DNA from: Thermacetogenium phaeum DSM 12270
GTDB taxonomy: Bacteria > Bacillota > DSM-12270 > Thermacetogeniales > Thermacetogeniaceae
DNA: 64,000 nucleotides
Reading direction: 5' to 3'
NCBI RefSeq assembly: GCF_000305935.1
Contig: NC_018870.1
Location: forward strand, 451,942-515,941
The translations under genes were made by a program, and so were the position numbers. The notes below the pieces were generated by a model. That model was not told the DNA's origin, made no database searches, and worked only from the letters and a program-made list of their open reading frames with translations. This document shows positions 16,200 through 23,751 of the stretch, in pieces (within the stretch, counting starts at the first letter, position 1; each line of letters begins with the position of its first letter).

Positions 16200-16799
16200 T
16201 TAAAGCTTCAAGTTCCAGAGAGCATCAGCGCTTGTGTTTACGGCTACGGCACCTGCTTTAAGGATCGCCATGACCTCCTCCGGGGTTTTGACCAACCCCG
16301 CTCCTATTAACGGCTGGCTGAAGTGCTGCCGGAGGAACGGTATCACCCTTGAGGCCATCATCCCGGGAAGAAACTCGATGAAATCGGGGTTGGACATCTG
16401 CAGGACTTTGAGACCGCTTTCGAGGGAAGGGGAGTCATGGGCAAAGAGGCGGTGGATGGTGATCAGATGCTCCTTTCGCCCCTCGGAGATCAAATGGCGG
16501 TTCGGCGTGACGATTCCGTCGGCTCCGGCCTTTTCCTTTAAGAACCTGACTGCCGCAGCATCACGGCCCAGCCCGTCGATCAGATCGATATGAACCAGGG
16601 CCACCTTGCCGGCCCTGTGCAGTTCCTGCACCAAGGATTCGATGTTGAAGATGCTCCCGGAGGAGAGCAGGGCTACCCTGGCGTTGCTTTTCAATAAGAA
16701 GGGGAGCTGTTCCTCCCGTCTGAGAGAGGGAATCACGGGATGGTTCTGGAGCAGATTCAGGAGCTGGGTCTTTCGTTCGGTGTGAGCCACGGCATCCAC
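16200..16799 (-). CDS. GlpP-family RNA-binding antiterminator
   Basis: A 199-residue protein of the glycerol-3-phosphate-responsive antiterminator (GlpP) family. Motifs are PVIPSLRREEQLPF, HIDLIDGLGRD, ADGIVTPNRHLI, IEFLPGMM and PLIGAGLVKTPEEV. In Bacillus, GlpP with glycerol 3-phosphate binds the glpD leader and prevents termination at an intrinsic terminator. No glpF, glpK or glpD lies nearby. Instead, the next feature on the same strand is a leader with a terminator and an alternative hairpin in front of the RuBisCO-like operon. I infer that this copy controls that operon and senses a phosphorylated intermediate of it. Confidence 0.82.
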   Translation of the reverse strand: MDAVAHTERKTQLLNLLQNHPVIPSLRREEQLPFLLKSNARVALLSSGSIFNIESLVQELHRAGKVALVHIDLIDGLGRDAAAVRFLKEKAGADGIVTPNRHLISEGRKEHLITIHRLFAHDSPSLESGLKVLQMSNPDFIEFLPGMMASRVIPFLRQHFSQPLIGAGLVKTPEEVMAILKAGAVAVNTSADALWNLKL

Positions 16800-16931
16800 T
16801 CCTCGAAGAATGACCGCTTTTCTCTTTGACGCATTCGAGAAAAGAGAGTTATGGCAATTGAGAAGGTCTTGCTCTTATTGTATCACGAATTTCACCGCAG
16901 TTCAGAAAAAAGTGCGCTCCCCAATTCACAA

Positions 16932-17384
16932 TCAATCTGCCGCACCTTTCTCTCCTTTCCGCACCAGGACGCTGGCAACGATATTGCCATCAGCCGTTAT
17001 TCTGGTGTTGCCAACCTGAAAAACGTAGGAGGGGGATTTTTGAAGCATCTTCACCGGCATCCCCGGAAGGATGCCCAGCGCCATCAGCTTGTTCAGGATG
17101 GCGGGGTTATCTGTGGCGATTCGGGAGACGATCCCCTGTTCTCCGCTGTTCAGCTCGGCCAGCAGCATCTCTTGACGTTGATAACCGTGCTGCTCCATCC
17201 ACCGTCTTTTCCCGGCGCCCCACCGATTCCGGTGCCGGTACCAGCGCCTGAAAAAGCTCTCTCCGGGCACCTCATAACCGCAGTTGGGGCACTTCACCTT
17301 GCCGCAGCCGGCCTTAAAAGGGCAGGCTGCGCAGGGGCGCAAACCCCCTTCGTTGAATTCATATCCGCAAAAGCTGCACTTCAC
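16932..17384 (-). CDS. feoA: FeoA-domain protein with N-terminal zinc-ribbon
   Basis: A 150-residue protein. The C-terminal half (about residues 72-145: LLAELNSGEQGIVSRI... MALGILPGMPVKML) is an SH3-like FeoA domain, which supports FeoB ferrous-iron uptake. The N-terminal part has nine cysteines in CSFCGYEF, CAACPFKAGCGKVKCPNCGYE, a double zinc-ribbon or iron-binding knuckle seen in some clostridial FeoA proteins. The start is GTG 17384, about ten bases after GGAGGGAG. It follows feoB's membrane half by 137 bases. The cysteines may sense or bind iron; that is inference. Confidence 0.8.
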   Translation of the reverse strand: MKCSFCGYEFNEGGLRPCAACPFKAGCGKVKCPNCGYEVPGESFFRRWYRHRNRWGAGKRRWMEQHGYQRQEMLLAELNSGEQGIVSRIATDNPAILNKLMALGILPGMPVKMLQKSPSYVFQVGNTRITADGNIVASVLVRKGEKGAAD

Positions 17385-17521
17385 CGAGAACCATCTCCCT
17401 CCCAGTGTTCACTTCCCAGAAGGCTGTCCGCAAAATGTATCGGAGCTAACGCCGGTTTCAAAGGGCGGACAGGGGCTTTCTATACTTCTCTTCCCACGAT
17501 TATAACTCCTCACGACTTTTT
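17385..17521 (-). other. feoB-feoA spacer with hairpin
   Basis: On the minus strand CTGTCCGC and GCGGACAG form a perfect eight-base-pair stem closing a loop of about 33 bases. It sits between feoB-C and feoA and may set relative expression or mRNA processing. Confidence 0.35.
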
Positions 17522-18988
17522 TCATAGGGAGAGCCCCAGCGTGGTGAGGACCAGGTTGAGGACAATTCCACAGAGAAAGGCAAATGGGAAGATAAACCCG
17601 GCGATGGCTAAAGCCGTTCTCCAGCCCCTCTCCTTGAGCATAATGGCAAACTGGGCGATACAGGGCACAAAAAGGGTCAGCGTCACGGCTGTGACCACCA
17701 GTTGAACCCCGCTCAACGCCCCGCTCTTTTGGAGGTCGTAGAGCCCGGCTGCCCCGTAGTCCCTGCGGAAGAAGCCGAAGAGAAAGACCTCTGCAGCCTG
17801 GGAGGGAAGGCCCAGGGCGTGCATGAGAGGCGCAGCGCCGTTGATGATGGCGTCGAAGACCCCGGTGATCTTGCCCGCCCAGATAAGCACGCTGGCCGCG
17901 ATGAAAAAGGGCACTATCTCCATAAAGTACCACTGCATGCGGGAAAGGGTCTTCTCCAGGATGTTGGCGAGCCGCGGCACCCTCAGCGGGGGGAGTTCCA
18001 TGTAGAATGCCGGCCCCTCCCCCGGCATGACCTTTGCCGACAGGTATCCCACCAGCAGAAAGACGAGAATAACGAAACCCGCCCAGGTCACCAGAGCCGC
18101 CGGCCTCTCTGCCAGCAGGCCGAGCATTACTCCGAGTTGGGCGGAGCAGGGGATGGCCAGGGCCAGCAGCAGGGTGGCGATTATCCTCTCCCTTTTGGTC
18201 TCCAGGGTCCTGCTCACTAAAGTAGCCATGGTGTCGCACGCAAACCCCAGGGTCAGAGGGATCACGGCTCTGCCGTTGAGGCCGATTTTTTTAAAGACAG
18301 CGTCCACCAGCAGGGCGAGGCGCGGCAGATACCCCGAGTCTTCCAGCAGCGAAAAGGCCAGGAAGTAAGTGCCGACAATGGGGAGGATGATGGCCACGGC
18401 GTAGCGAAGGCCAAGGGTAAAGATTCCGTAGTCAAAGGCCAGCAGGGCGCGGATGGACGGCCAGGGGATCGTCTCCGCCACCAACTGGTTGATCCAGGGG
18501 TTGATGTATCCTTCGAAGAGCCTTCCCTCGATGAAATCGACGAGCGTTCCCGCTCCGAACTGGCCGACGAATTTGTAGAGTCCGAAGTACATAATCAGCA
18601 GGAGCAGGGGCACGCCTGTTAGCGGCCGGATGGTGATGCCGTCGAGCCACTTATTAAGTCGCGACCCCTTCACGGGAGTGTCCTGCACTACCTGAGAGAG
18701 GATGGAGTTTGCATGTTGCTGGCGCTGCAGGGTGATCACGTAGCGAAGGTGTTCCCTGTATTTTTCCCTGGTGCTCCGGATAACGTTGAAGATTTGAGGA
18801 AAGTTGGGCTCCCTGCTCTTGACTGCTTTGAGGACTTCTTCGTCCTCCTGCAGCAGGAGCAGGGCGATCATGCGCCTGGAGAAGGCGTAGCGGGCGCGGA
18901 GGAGTTTTTCGATCTCCGTCAGGGCTTTTTCAATGGTTTCGTCGTAGCGCAGTTTAAAGCCCTGGTCAGGCAACACGCTTTCTGACAT
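17522..18988 (-). CDS. feoB: FeoB membrane half (ferrous iron permease)
   Basis: A 488-residue protein equal to the C-terminal part of FeoB. It begins with the helical linker after the GTPase (YDETIEKALTEIEKLL) and then carries eight or more membrane helices of the two Gate domains, with the FeoB core motifs GFACDTMATLVSRT and IPCSAQLGV and the second VPCIAQFA. FeoB moves Fe(II) into the cell. Here the G domain is encoded by a separate upstream gene that overlaps this one by 23 bases in another frame. Both have good reading frames, so either this is a true two-gene FeoB or a single frameshift has split it; the ATG at 18988 lacks an obvious strong ribosome site. Confidence 0.85.
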   Translation of the reverse strand: MSESVLPDQGFKLRYDETIEKALTEIEKLLRARYAFSRRMIALLLLQEDEEVLKAVKSREPNFPQIFNVIRSTREKYREHLRYVITLQRQQHANSILSQVVQDTPVKGSRLNKWLDGITIRPLTGVPLLLLIMYFGLYKFVGQFGAGTLVDFIEGRLFEGYINPWINQLVAETIPWPSIRALLAFDYGIFTLGLRYAVAIILPIVGTYFLAFSLLEDSGYLPRLALLVDAVFKKIGLNGRAVIPLTLGFACDTMATLVSRTLETKRERIIATLLLALAIPCSAQLGVMLGLLAERPAALVTWAGFVILVFLLVGYLSAKVMPGEGPAFYMELPPLRVPRLANILEKTLSRMQWYFMEIVPFFIAASVLIWAGKITGVFDAIINGAAPLMHALGLPSQAAEVFLFGFFRRDYGAAGLYDLQKSGALSGVQLVVTAVTLTLFVPCIAQFAIMLKERGWRTALAIAGFIFPFAFLCGIVLNLVLTTLGLSL

Positions 18989-19547
18989 ATTCTACTACCG
19001 CCTTCTTTAGCAGATCTAGACCATGGTGGCTGGTCGCCGCCGTTCCAACGACCGGAATGCCCAGGATTTCAGACAGCCGGAGCAGGTCGATCCGCCGTCC
19101 CATGGCCTCAGCTTCGTCCATCATATTGACGGTCAGTATTACCGGCAGGCCGGCCTCCAGCAGCTGTAGGGTTAAGGGAAGCATCCGTTCCAGGTTTTTG
19201 GCGTCCACAACATGCACCACGACGTCCGGTTTTTCCCGGAACAGGAGGGTTCTCGTTACTCGCTCCTCTTCGGTAATAGGGAAGAGGGAGTACATTCCCG
19301 GAGTGTCGACGACCTCGTACACCTCCTGATAGAACCTTCCTTTTCCCCTTGTGACCTCCACCGTAGTTCCCGGATAGTTGGAGACGGTCACGTAGGAACC
19401 GGTGAGGCTGTTGAAGATGACGCTTTTACCCACGTTGGGGGAGCCTACCAAAATTAGCTTTTTGGTTTTGCCGTTTGCTGGCTTTTTATCTGATCGCAGC
19501 AGACCGGCATTCCCACGAAGAGCCGGGTTTTCTTTTCTTGCGGTCAC
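18966..19547 (-). CDS. feoB: FeoB GTPase half (split FeoB)
   Basis: A 193-residue G protein corresponding to the N-terminal domain of FeoB. G1 is GSPNVGKS, G2 has the Thr of PGTTVEV, G3 is DTPG and G4 is NMMD. The start is GTG 19547, seven bases after GGGAGAG. A longer frame would begin inside the promoter and Fur-like box at 19582-19631, so it is not used. The gene overlaps the membrane half by 23 bases, which would favour coupled translation. The two halves together are about 680 residues, normal for FeoB. Confidence 0.85.
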   Translation of the reverse strand: MTARKENPALRGNAGLLRSDKKPANGKTKKLILVGSPNVGKSVIFNSLTGSYVTVSNYPGTTVEVTRGKGRFYQEVYEVVDTPGMYSLFPITEEERVTRTLLFREKPDVVVHVVDAKNLERMLPLTLQLLEAGLPVILTVNMMDEAEAMGRRIDLLRLSEILGIPVVGTAATSHHGLDLLKKAVVEYVRKRVA

Positions 19548-19581
19548 ATCGAATCTCTCCCGATAGTTTTTGTGGGGGGCT

Positions 19582-19631
19582 AAATGAGAATTATTATCAA
19601 TTATTATATCCGTCATCTCTTCCCAAAACAA
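19582..19631 (-). promoter_or_regulatory. feo promoter with Fur-like box
   Basis: On the minus strand TTGTTT (19626-19631) and TATAAT (19603-19608) are 17 bases apart. Directly downstream, TTGATAATAATTCTCATTT (19582-19600) resembles the Fur box repeat GATAATnATTATC. The layout fits iron-dependent repression of the feo operon by a Fur/DtxR-type regulator. Confidence 0.65.
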
Positions 19632-19803
19632 GGGGCAAATGGGAAGCTCTGTTGCCTGCTTTCGGAAATTACAACACAATTTTACCTTAGACTTCGATTA
19701 TTTTTATTTCCGAGGGATTGTCCACTTTTATAGAAAAGGAATATCTTTTTGATGATCCTATACATGACTTTATGATAATGTTTCTCAATTGTCAATAGCC
19801 GAG

Positions 19804-19873
19804 GAACGCCGGGTCGCTGCCGAACCCCCGGCCCTCTGAATGGTGCCTGCCGGTTTGCCCAGGCGTTCTTTTT
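19804..19873 (+). terminator. Branched hairpin with U tract (terminator or small RNA 3' end)
   Basis: GAACGCC and GGCGTTC close a GC-rich 65-base fold with inner stems and are followed by five T residues. No plus-strand gene ends here, so it may be the 3' end of a small RNA starting near 19700-19800 or a remnant terminator. Confidence 0.4.
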
Positions 19874-20028
19874 ACCCTCCGGCAGTGCCGTCTGCTGGTT
19901 TAAAAAGGTGCCCTGTTGTCGGGAGAGGAAGGGGTAGATAGAGGGTAGAATAAATAAGGTATAACCTGAACGGCATTCAAGCGGGCGCGCCCGGTTGTGG
20001 TAAGGATTTTTGATTGGGGCTGGAAACG
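19874..20028. other. Intergenic region
   Basis: No gene or clear site was seen between the hairpin and the ATPase remnant. Confidence 0.3.
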
Positions 20029-20118
20029 GTGATGATCACCGGCGACCACGAGCGAACCGCCGCGGCCATCGCCCAGGATCTCGGCGGCGGTAGAGAAATC
20101 CGACTGGGTGTTGCTTGA
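20029..20118 (+). pseudogene. P-type ATPase remnant
   Basis: Thirty codons read VMITGDHERTAAAIAQDLGGG before TGA 20116. This is the nucleotide-binding hinge motif TGDxxxTAxAIA of heavy-metal P1B ATPases (copper or cadmium exporters). Nothing else of the ATPase remains. It lies 31 bases before the DUF4405 gene. Confidence 0.6.
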
Positions 20119-20148
20119 GAAGCTCTGACAAAAGGAGGAAGGCGAGAG

Positions 20149-20427
20149 ATGCGTAAGGCTGAGGTTTGCTTTTGGCTGGATTGTGCCCTTTTTCTGACGG
20201 GGGTCGGACTGGCCTTATCCGGATTCGTCCGCTGGTCTATTTCACCCGGAAGTGGATGGGGATACGGCGGTGGACGGTGGTCTCATCCCGAGTTTATTTT
20301 TCCGTGTGTTACCTGGTTAAATATTCATAAGTTCCTTTCTATAGTTTTTATCTGCCTGGTCGTCCTCCATATTGCGCTGCACTGGGATTGGGTGGCAGCT
20401 ATGTTCCGATCTGTACTCCGCAAATAA
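20149..20427 (+). CDS. DUF4405-like small membrane protein
   Basis: A 92-residue protein with two membrane helices (about residues 8-26 and 60-80). Histidines lie in WSHPEF, NIHKF and LHIALHWDW, as in DUF4405 proteins, which resemble a cytochrome b561-type heme-binding half. A periplasmic Gly/Trp-rich loop (SGWGYGGGRW) separates the helices. AAAGGAGG stands ten bases before the ATG. Electron transfer through heme is an inference from the His pattern. No partner gene adjoins, since the next gene is disrupted by an insertion sequence. Confidence 0.65.
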   Translation: MRKAEVCFWLDCALFLTGVGLALSGFVRWSISPGSGWGYGGGRWSHPEFIFPCVTWLNIHKFLSIVFICLVVLHIALHWDWVAAMFRSVLRK

Positions 20428-20724
20428 ATGCTCCAACAAAAGAGGGTTGCAATATCATCTAGAATTGTCCTAATATAATAGGACAATATGACACATCTTG
20501 TTCCTCTACCGAACGCTGTTCTTTCTACTGGTGTCTTTCGCATGAAAAGGCAACTTTTCTTTGTTGTTGTTTCAAATGGCATTAGAGTTTGCATTCCCTA
20601 ATGACTGATTGTTCTCCCGCTTATTCTTTGTAATAATAAAATATTACAATTGTTGGCTGTAGCCAAATGGCAATTTGGCCTGTGGCCCTAGATAAGGCGC
20701 CAATTTATTGACCAATTAAAGGGG
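20428..20724. other. Gene-free AT-rich region
   Basis: About 300 bases with several dyads. The best is the 24-base inverted repeat at 20464-20487 (listed separately); TGTAATA/TATTACA near 20630-20650 and TTGGC/GCCAA near 20653 are others. It probably holds the promoter of the interrupted chemotaxis-like gene. Confidence 0.35.
20464..20487. promoter_or_regulatory. Perfect inverted repeat overlapping a TATAAT
   Basis: ATTGTCCTA and TAGGACAAT flank six A/T bases, and the centre contains TATAAT. The arrangement suits an operator on a promoter. The gene it serves is not clear; the DUF4405 gene ends 37 bases upstream and the chemotaxis-like fragment starts about 240 bases downstream. Confidence 0.4.
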
Positions 20725-20904
20725 GTGAAACCGGAGAAAAACAGAAGGAGAAGTGTTGAAGTCTGGAAAGGAGCGAAAACTTTAGGCTTTAAGGAGGTGC
20801 TTCCGGGGCAAAGTGTCGTTATTGGCCGGCTTCTAAAACAGTTGGAGTGTGTTCAAAAGGGAATTCTCCAGTGGAAAAACCGAATAACAGAAAATTTTTG
20901 GGGG
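20725..20904 (+). pseudogene. 5' fragment of a chemotaxis-receptor-like gene, cut by IS
   Basis: About 60 codons ending ...KNRITENFWG, where the frame runs into the insertion sequence and meets TGA. The protein resumes in the same frame after the element at 22753 ([12 protein letters not shown]). Read together, [15 protein letters not shown] fits the sensor domain that precedes the signalling helix in small soluble methyl-accepting-type proteins. The 5' limit is uncertain; a GTG at 20725 lacks a well-spaced ribosome site. Confidence 0.6.
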
Positions 20905-20961
20905 TGACGTGATACCTGAGCTCCAAACAAGTTGGGGTTGGCTAATTGCTATTTACGATCC

Positions 20962-21006
20962 CCCGCCGGGAAAGCCCACCCTTTCAAGGGTGGGATGAAA
21001 GGCGGG
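20962..21006 (+). repeat. IS left-end hairpin
   Basis: A two-tier hairpin: CCCGCC/GGCGGG outside, CCCACCC/GGGTGGG inside. It is the probable TnpA recognition structure and closely resembles the right-end hairpin. Confidence 0.7.
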
Positions 21007-21067
21007 CATCCTGGCTTAGACTGTTAGATATGGTGCAGAGAACTAATATTTGTAGTATAATAAAAAC

Positions 21068-21469
21068 ATGAACGGCAAACGATGGAAACGATCGGCCACA
21101 ACAGTATACAACATCGGCTACCACCTCATCTGGTGCCCTAAGTACCGGCGCAAAGTCCTGGTAAGTGAAGTAGCTGAGCGGCTGAAGGAGCTGCTGCTCC
21201 AAAAAGCCCGGGGAATTGGAGTGGAAATCGTTCAGATGGAGGTCATGCCGGATCATGTGCATCTCTTCGTAAAAACCGATCCTACCAATAGTCCTCATTT
21301 TATCGTCCATCAGTTGAAAGCCTATACCTCCAGGGTGCTGAGAAAAGAGTTTCCTTTCCTGAAAAGCCGGCTTCCGTCCCTGTGGACGCGCTCGTACTAC
21401 TGTGAGTCGGTCGGACACATATCGGAAGAGACCATCAGGAAGTACATTGAGGACCAGAAAGGAAAGTAA
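21068..21469 (+). CDS. tnpA: IS200/IS605 transposase TnpA (Y1 HUH)
   Basis: A 133-residue Y1 transposase. The HUH motif is DHVHLFV near residue 61, and the catalytic tyrosine is in IRKYIEDQ near residue 127. The start region YNIGYHLIWCPKYRRKVL is typical. It cuts and rejoins single-stranded DNA at the hairpin ends. tnpB starts five bases after its stop. The full length and intact motifs suggest it is active. Confidence 0.92.
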   Translation: MNGKRWKRSATTVYNIGYHLIWCPKYRRKVLVSEVAERLKELLLQKARGIGVEIVQMEVMPDHVHLFVKTDPTNSPHFIVHQLKAYTSRVLRKEFPFLKSRLPSLWTRSYYCESVGHISEETIRKYIEDQKGK

Positions 21470-21474
21470 CCGGT

Positions 21475-22713
21475 ATGACCAAGGCGGAACAGATAAAAAA
21501 TACTCTCCAGGAGACAAGGCAACGCAGAGAAACCCAAAAACCCGCTGTGTACGAGTTGAAGCTCCAGAACCTTTCCAAAAGGAAATCTGAGGTGCTCAGG
21601 AAAGCATTTCTAGAAGCAAAGTGGCTGTACAACTGGCTGGTATCGGACACGGAGCGGCTGGATACTCCCGCCAACAAGGTAAGCGCGGTTGAAGTCAAAG
21701 CGGGAGATAGTTATGAGGAGAGGGAGCTGACCGTCCTCGGCTCCCAAATAAAGCAGGAGATAGCAGACCGGCTCAAAGACAACCTCCGGGTGCTCGGGAA
21801 ACTGAAGAAAAACGGCCAGAAGGTCGGAGCTCTTAAATGTAAAAGGTTCGTCAATTCGATACCGCTCAAGCAGTACGGCGTGACGTACAGCTTAAACTTT
21901 GCCCGGAACAGGGTTAGGATTCAGAAGCTGGGGAAGTTCCGCGTGCTGGGTCTGCACCAGATACCTGCTGATGCGGAGATAGCGAACGCCGTGCTGGTGC
22001 GAAAGCCTAGCGGCTACTACCTGCACGTGACGTGCTACCTCCCGAAAGACAGTCGTACTTCCCCGAATCCGGTCGGCAAAGACATCGGGATAGACTTTGG
22101 CGTCGGCTCGAAGCTGACGTTATCCAACGGGATCAGGATGGACTTTGAAGTTCACGAAACGCCGAGGTTGAAGCAACTCCAGAGGAAGCTGGCCGGAACA
22201 CAAAAAGGCTCCAGAAACAGAGAAAGGATCCGGTTTCTTCTGAGGAAGGAATACGAAAAGCTGAACAACAGGCGTAAAGATGCTCAAAACAAGGCCCTGG
22301 CGTTTCTGAAGATATACCGGAAAGTAGTATTTCAGGACGACTGTGTGAAGGGGTGGTCGGTGCTTTTCGGCAGGCAGGTCTACTCCTCGGGGATAGGCGG
22401 ACTGAAGTCAAGGTTGAGGACCAGCCTTGAGACGCCTGTCGTTGTGGAGAGAACGGAGACCACCACCGGAGAGTGTTTTGCCTGCGGGAAAAGGCGCAAT
22501 CTCTCCCTGTCGGACAGGGTAATTGAGTGCGAGTGCGGCTGGAAGTGCGACAGGGACGTGAACGCCGCACTTGTCATTCTGAGAAAGGGGCTTGGCCTGG
22601 GTCCTGAACAGGCCGTAGGGCTGGACCGGCCCGAACTCAAGCCTCCGGAGAGGGAGGCCGCTGCGCGGATACTGGGGAGCAACCCCTACATCCGCGTAAG
22701 CTTTCCTCGGTGA
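21475..22713 (+). CDS. tnpB: TnpB RNA-guided nuclease-like protein
   Basis: A 412-residue TnpB. RuvC-I Asp is in GIDFGVGSKLTLS. The central acidic motif reads FQDDCVKGW, where most relatives have FQDEN, so the expected catalytic Glu is Asp. The zinc finger is CFACG...CECG, and the final Asp is in CDRDVNAA. TnpB proteins cut DNA next to a short target motif guided by an RNA from the element's right end, which favours element retention. The Glu-to-Asp change may weaken cleavage or be tolerated. The ribosome site AAAGGA lies about nine bases before the ATG. Confidence 0.88.
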   Translation: MTKAEQIKNTLQETRQRRETQKPAVYELKLQNLSKRKSEVLRKAFLEAKWLYNWLVSDTERLDTPANKVSAVEVKAGDSYEERELTVLGSQIKQEIADRLKDNLRVLGKLKKNGQKVGALKCKRFVNSIPLKQYGVTYSLNFARNRVRIQKLGKFRVLGLHQIPADAEIANAVLVRKPSGYYLHVTCYLPKDSRTSPNPVGKDIGIDFGVGSKLTLSNGIRMDFEVHETPRLKQLQRKLAGTQKGSRNRERIRFLLRKEYEKLNNRRKDAQNKALAFLKIYRKVVFQDDCVKGWSVLFGRQVYSSGIGGLKSRLRTSLETPVVVERTETTTGECFACGKRRNLSLSDRVIECECGWKCDRDVNAALVILRKGLGLGPEQAVGLDRPELKPPEREAAARILGSNPYIRVSFPR

Positions 22714-22752
22714 AAGAGGAAGCCCACCCCTTTAGGGGTGGGAGGAGGTCAC
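22600..22752 (+). ncRNA. Predicted TnpB guide (omega) RNA scaffold at IS right end
   Basis: By family analogy, the scaffold spans the 3' end of tnpB and the right-end hairpin (CCCACCCC/GGGGTGGG, 22723-22742), and the guide begins right after the tip at 22753 in the host gene. The 5' limit is a guess; only the hairpin is seen directly. Confidence 0.4.
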
Positions 22753-23340
22753 GGAGTCCCGATAAAAACTATGGTATTTCCTGTTTTTGGTGAAAACGAG
22801 GAAGTTATTGGAGCATACAGTATCGGTTTGCCGCGAGATAATGCTAGAAAAACTCAACAAATTGCCAAGGCTCTTAACGAAAGCACGTCTCAGATGGTTG
22901 TGGCTACACAGCAAAATGCGGAAGCGGCGACTGAGATAAGTGCAGCAGCTAAAAAGCTGTCGTCAGGAGCTGAGCAGACGGCAAAACTTATAAGCAATAT
23001 TGATGATGTTGCCAAATCTATCAAGGAAATTGCCAATGAAATTAGAATGATTGGACTAAATGCAGCAATAGAAGCAGCTAGGGCAGGAGAATACGGTAGG
23101 GGGTTCGCGGTAGTTGCTGATGAGGTGAGGAAGCTTGCAGTTAACTCTAAGGATCTAGCAGATCAAGTTAAGACTATAACCGTGAAAGTTAATGAAACGG
23201 TACTTCAATTTGTTGACATTGCTAAAAAGTTGGGAGAATCGACAGAGGAACAGGCTGCGTCTTGCCAAGAAATAACAGCCAATGCCGAGATGATATCAAT
23301 GCGAGCAGCTGAATTAGCGGAAATTTCAAAGAAACTCTAA
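22753..23340 (+). pseudogene. 3' fragment of the chemotaxis-receptor-like gene
   Basis: About 195 codons continuing the frame broken at 20904. After [18 protein letters not shown] comes a methyl-accepting signalling helix bundle whose hairpin tip reads [23 protein letters not shown] and then [15 protein letters not shown]. The protein ends soon after, so it was a short cytoplasmic receptor-like protein without membrane helices in this part. Its frame starts at the insertion point with no start codon of its own except one created inside the IS end. Confidence 0.75.
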
Positions 23341-23549
23341 ACTTGGGTTGTTTATAACGATTTTGTCTTCTATTCTAAGTATTTAAAGTTTATTACGCTT
23401 AATGGTCAGAGGCGGTGTCAAGGAGACAAAAGTAGCTTATTTCGGCAAAATATCTGCTTTAGCCATTCGCTTAATTGTGCCACTGTATCCCAATAAATGC
23501 TCTGATATCTTCAGCTATGCTCCAACTTAGCCGATGAAATGAAAGTCGC
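23341..23549. other. Intergenic region
   Basis: Nothing recognisable apart from AT-rich sequence; no gene supported. Confidence 0.3.
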
Positions 23550-23657
23550 TCAGGATGGAGGCTTGCGCAGAGGGTTGAACACGTTTGTGTAAAGGACGTA
23601 GAGGAGCGTCCCGCCCAAGATGATGAGGAGGAACCAGGCAAGAACTTTTTCTCCCAT
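23550..23657 (-). CDS. 35-residue single-pass membrane protein, unknown
   Basis: A short gene with a strong site AAAGGAG seven to eight bases before ATG 23657. It encodes MGEKVLAWFLLIILGG, a hydrophobic helix to about residue 23, then a basic tail ending RKPPS and TGA. Composition (one transmembrane helix, charged ends) and the good ribosome site argue that it is real. I do not recognise the family. It stands alone, opposite in strand to tRNA-Leu and tig. Confidence 0.55.
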   Translation of the reverse strand: MGEKVLAWFLLIILGGTLLYVLYTNVFNPLRKPPS

Positions 23658-23751
23658 CAGCACATCTCCTTTGGTTTTGCTCGGTATTTTTTCTTATGTT
23701 ATAATTCCGGCAATAAAGGTCGATTATTCAGATTCAGCAGGTTGTGTCCCC

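Larger units (their letters stand above)
20902..22752 (+). mobile_element. IS200/IS605-family insertion sequence with tnpA and tnpB
   Basis: An element of about 1.85 kb lying inside a chemotaxis-like gene. Limits are set by rejoining the host reading frame (TTT TGG / GGA GTC), with an uncertainty of two bases. There are no terminal inverted repeats. Instead, each end has a subterminal imperfect hairpin (20962-21006 and 22723-22742), as expected for single-strand transposition. The right tip ends in TCAC, similar to known right cleavage tetranucleotides of the family. Both genes are intact. Confidence 0.85.
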
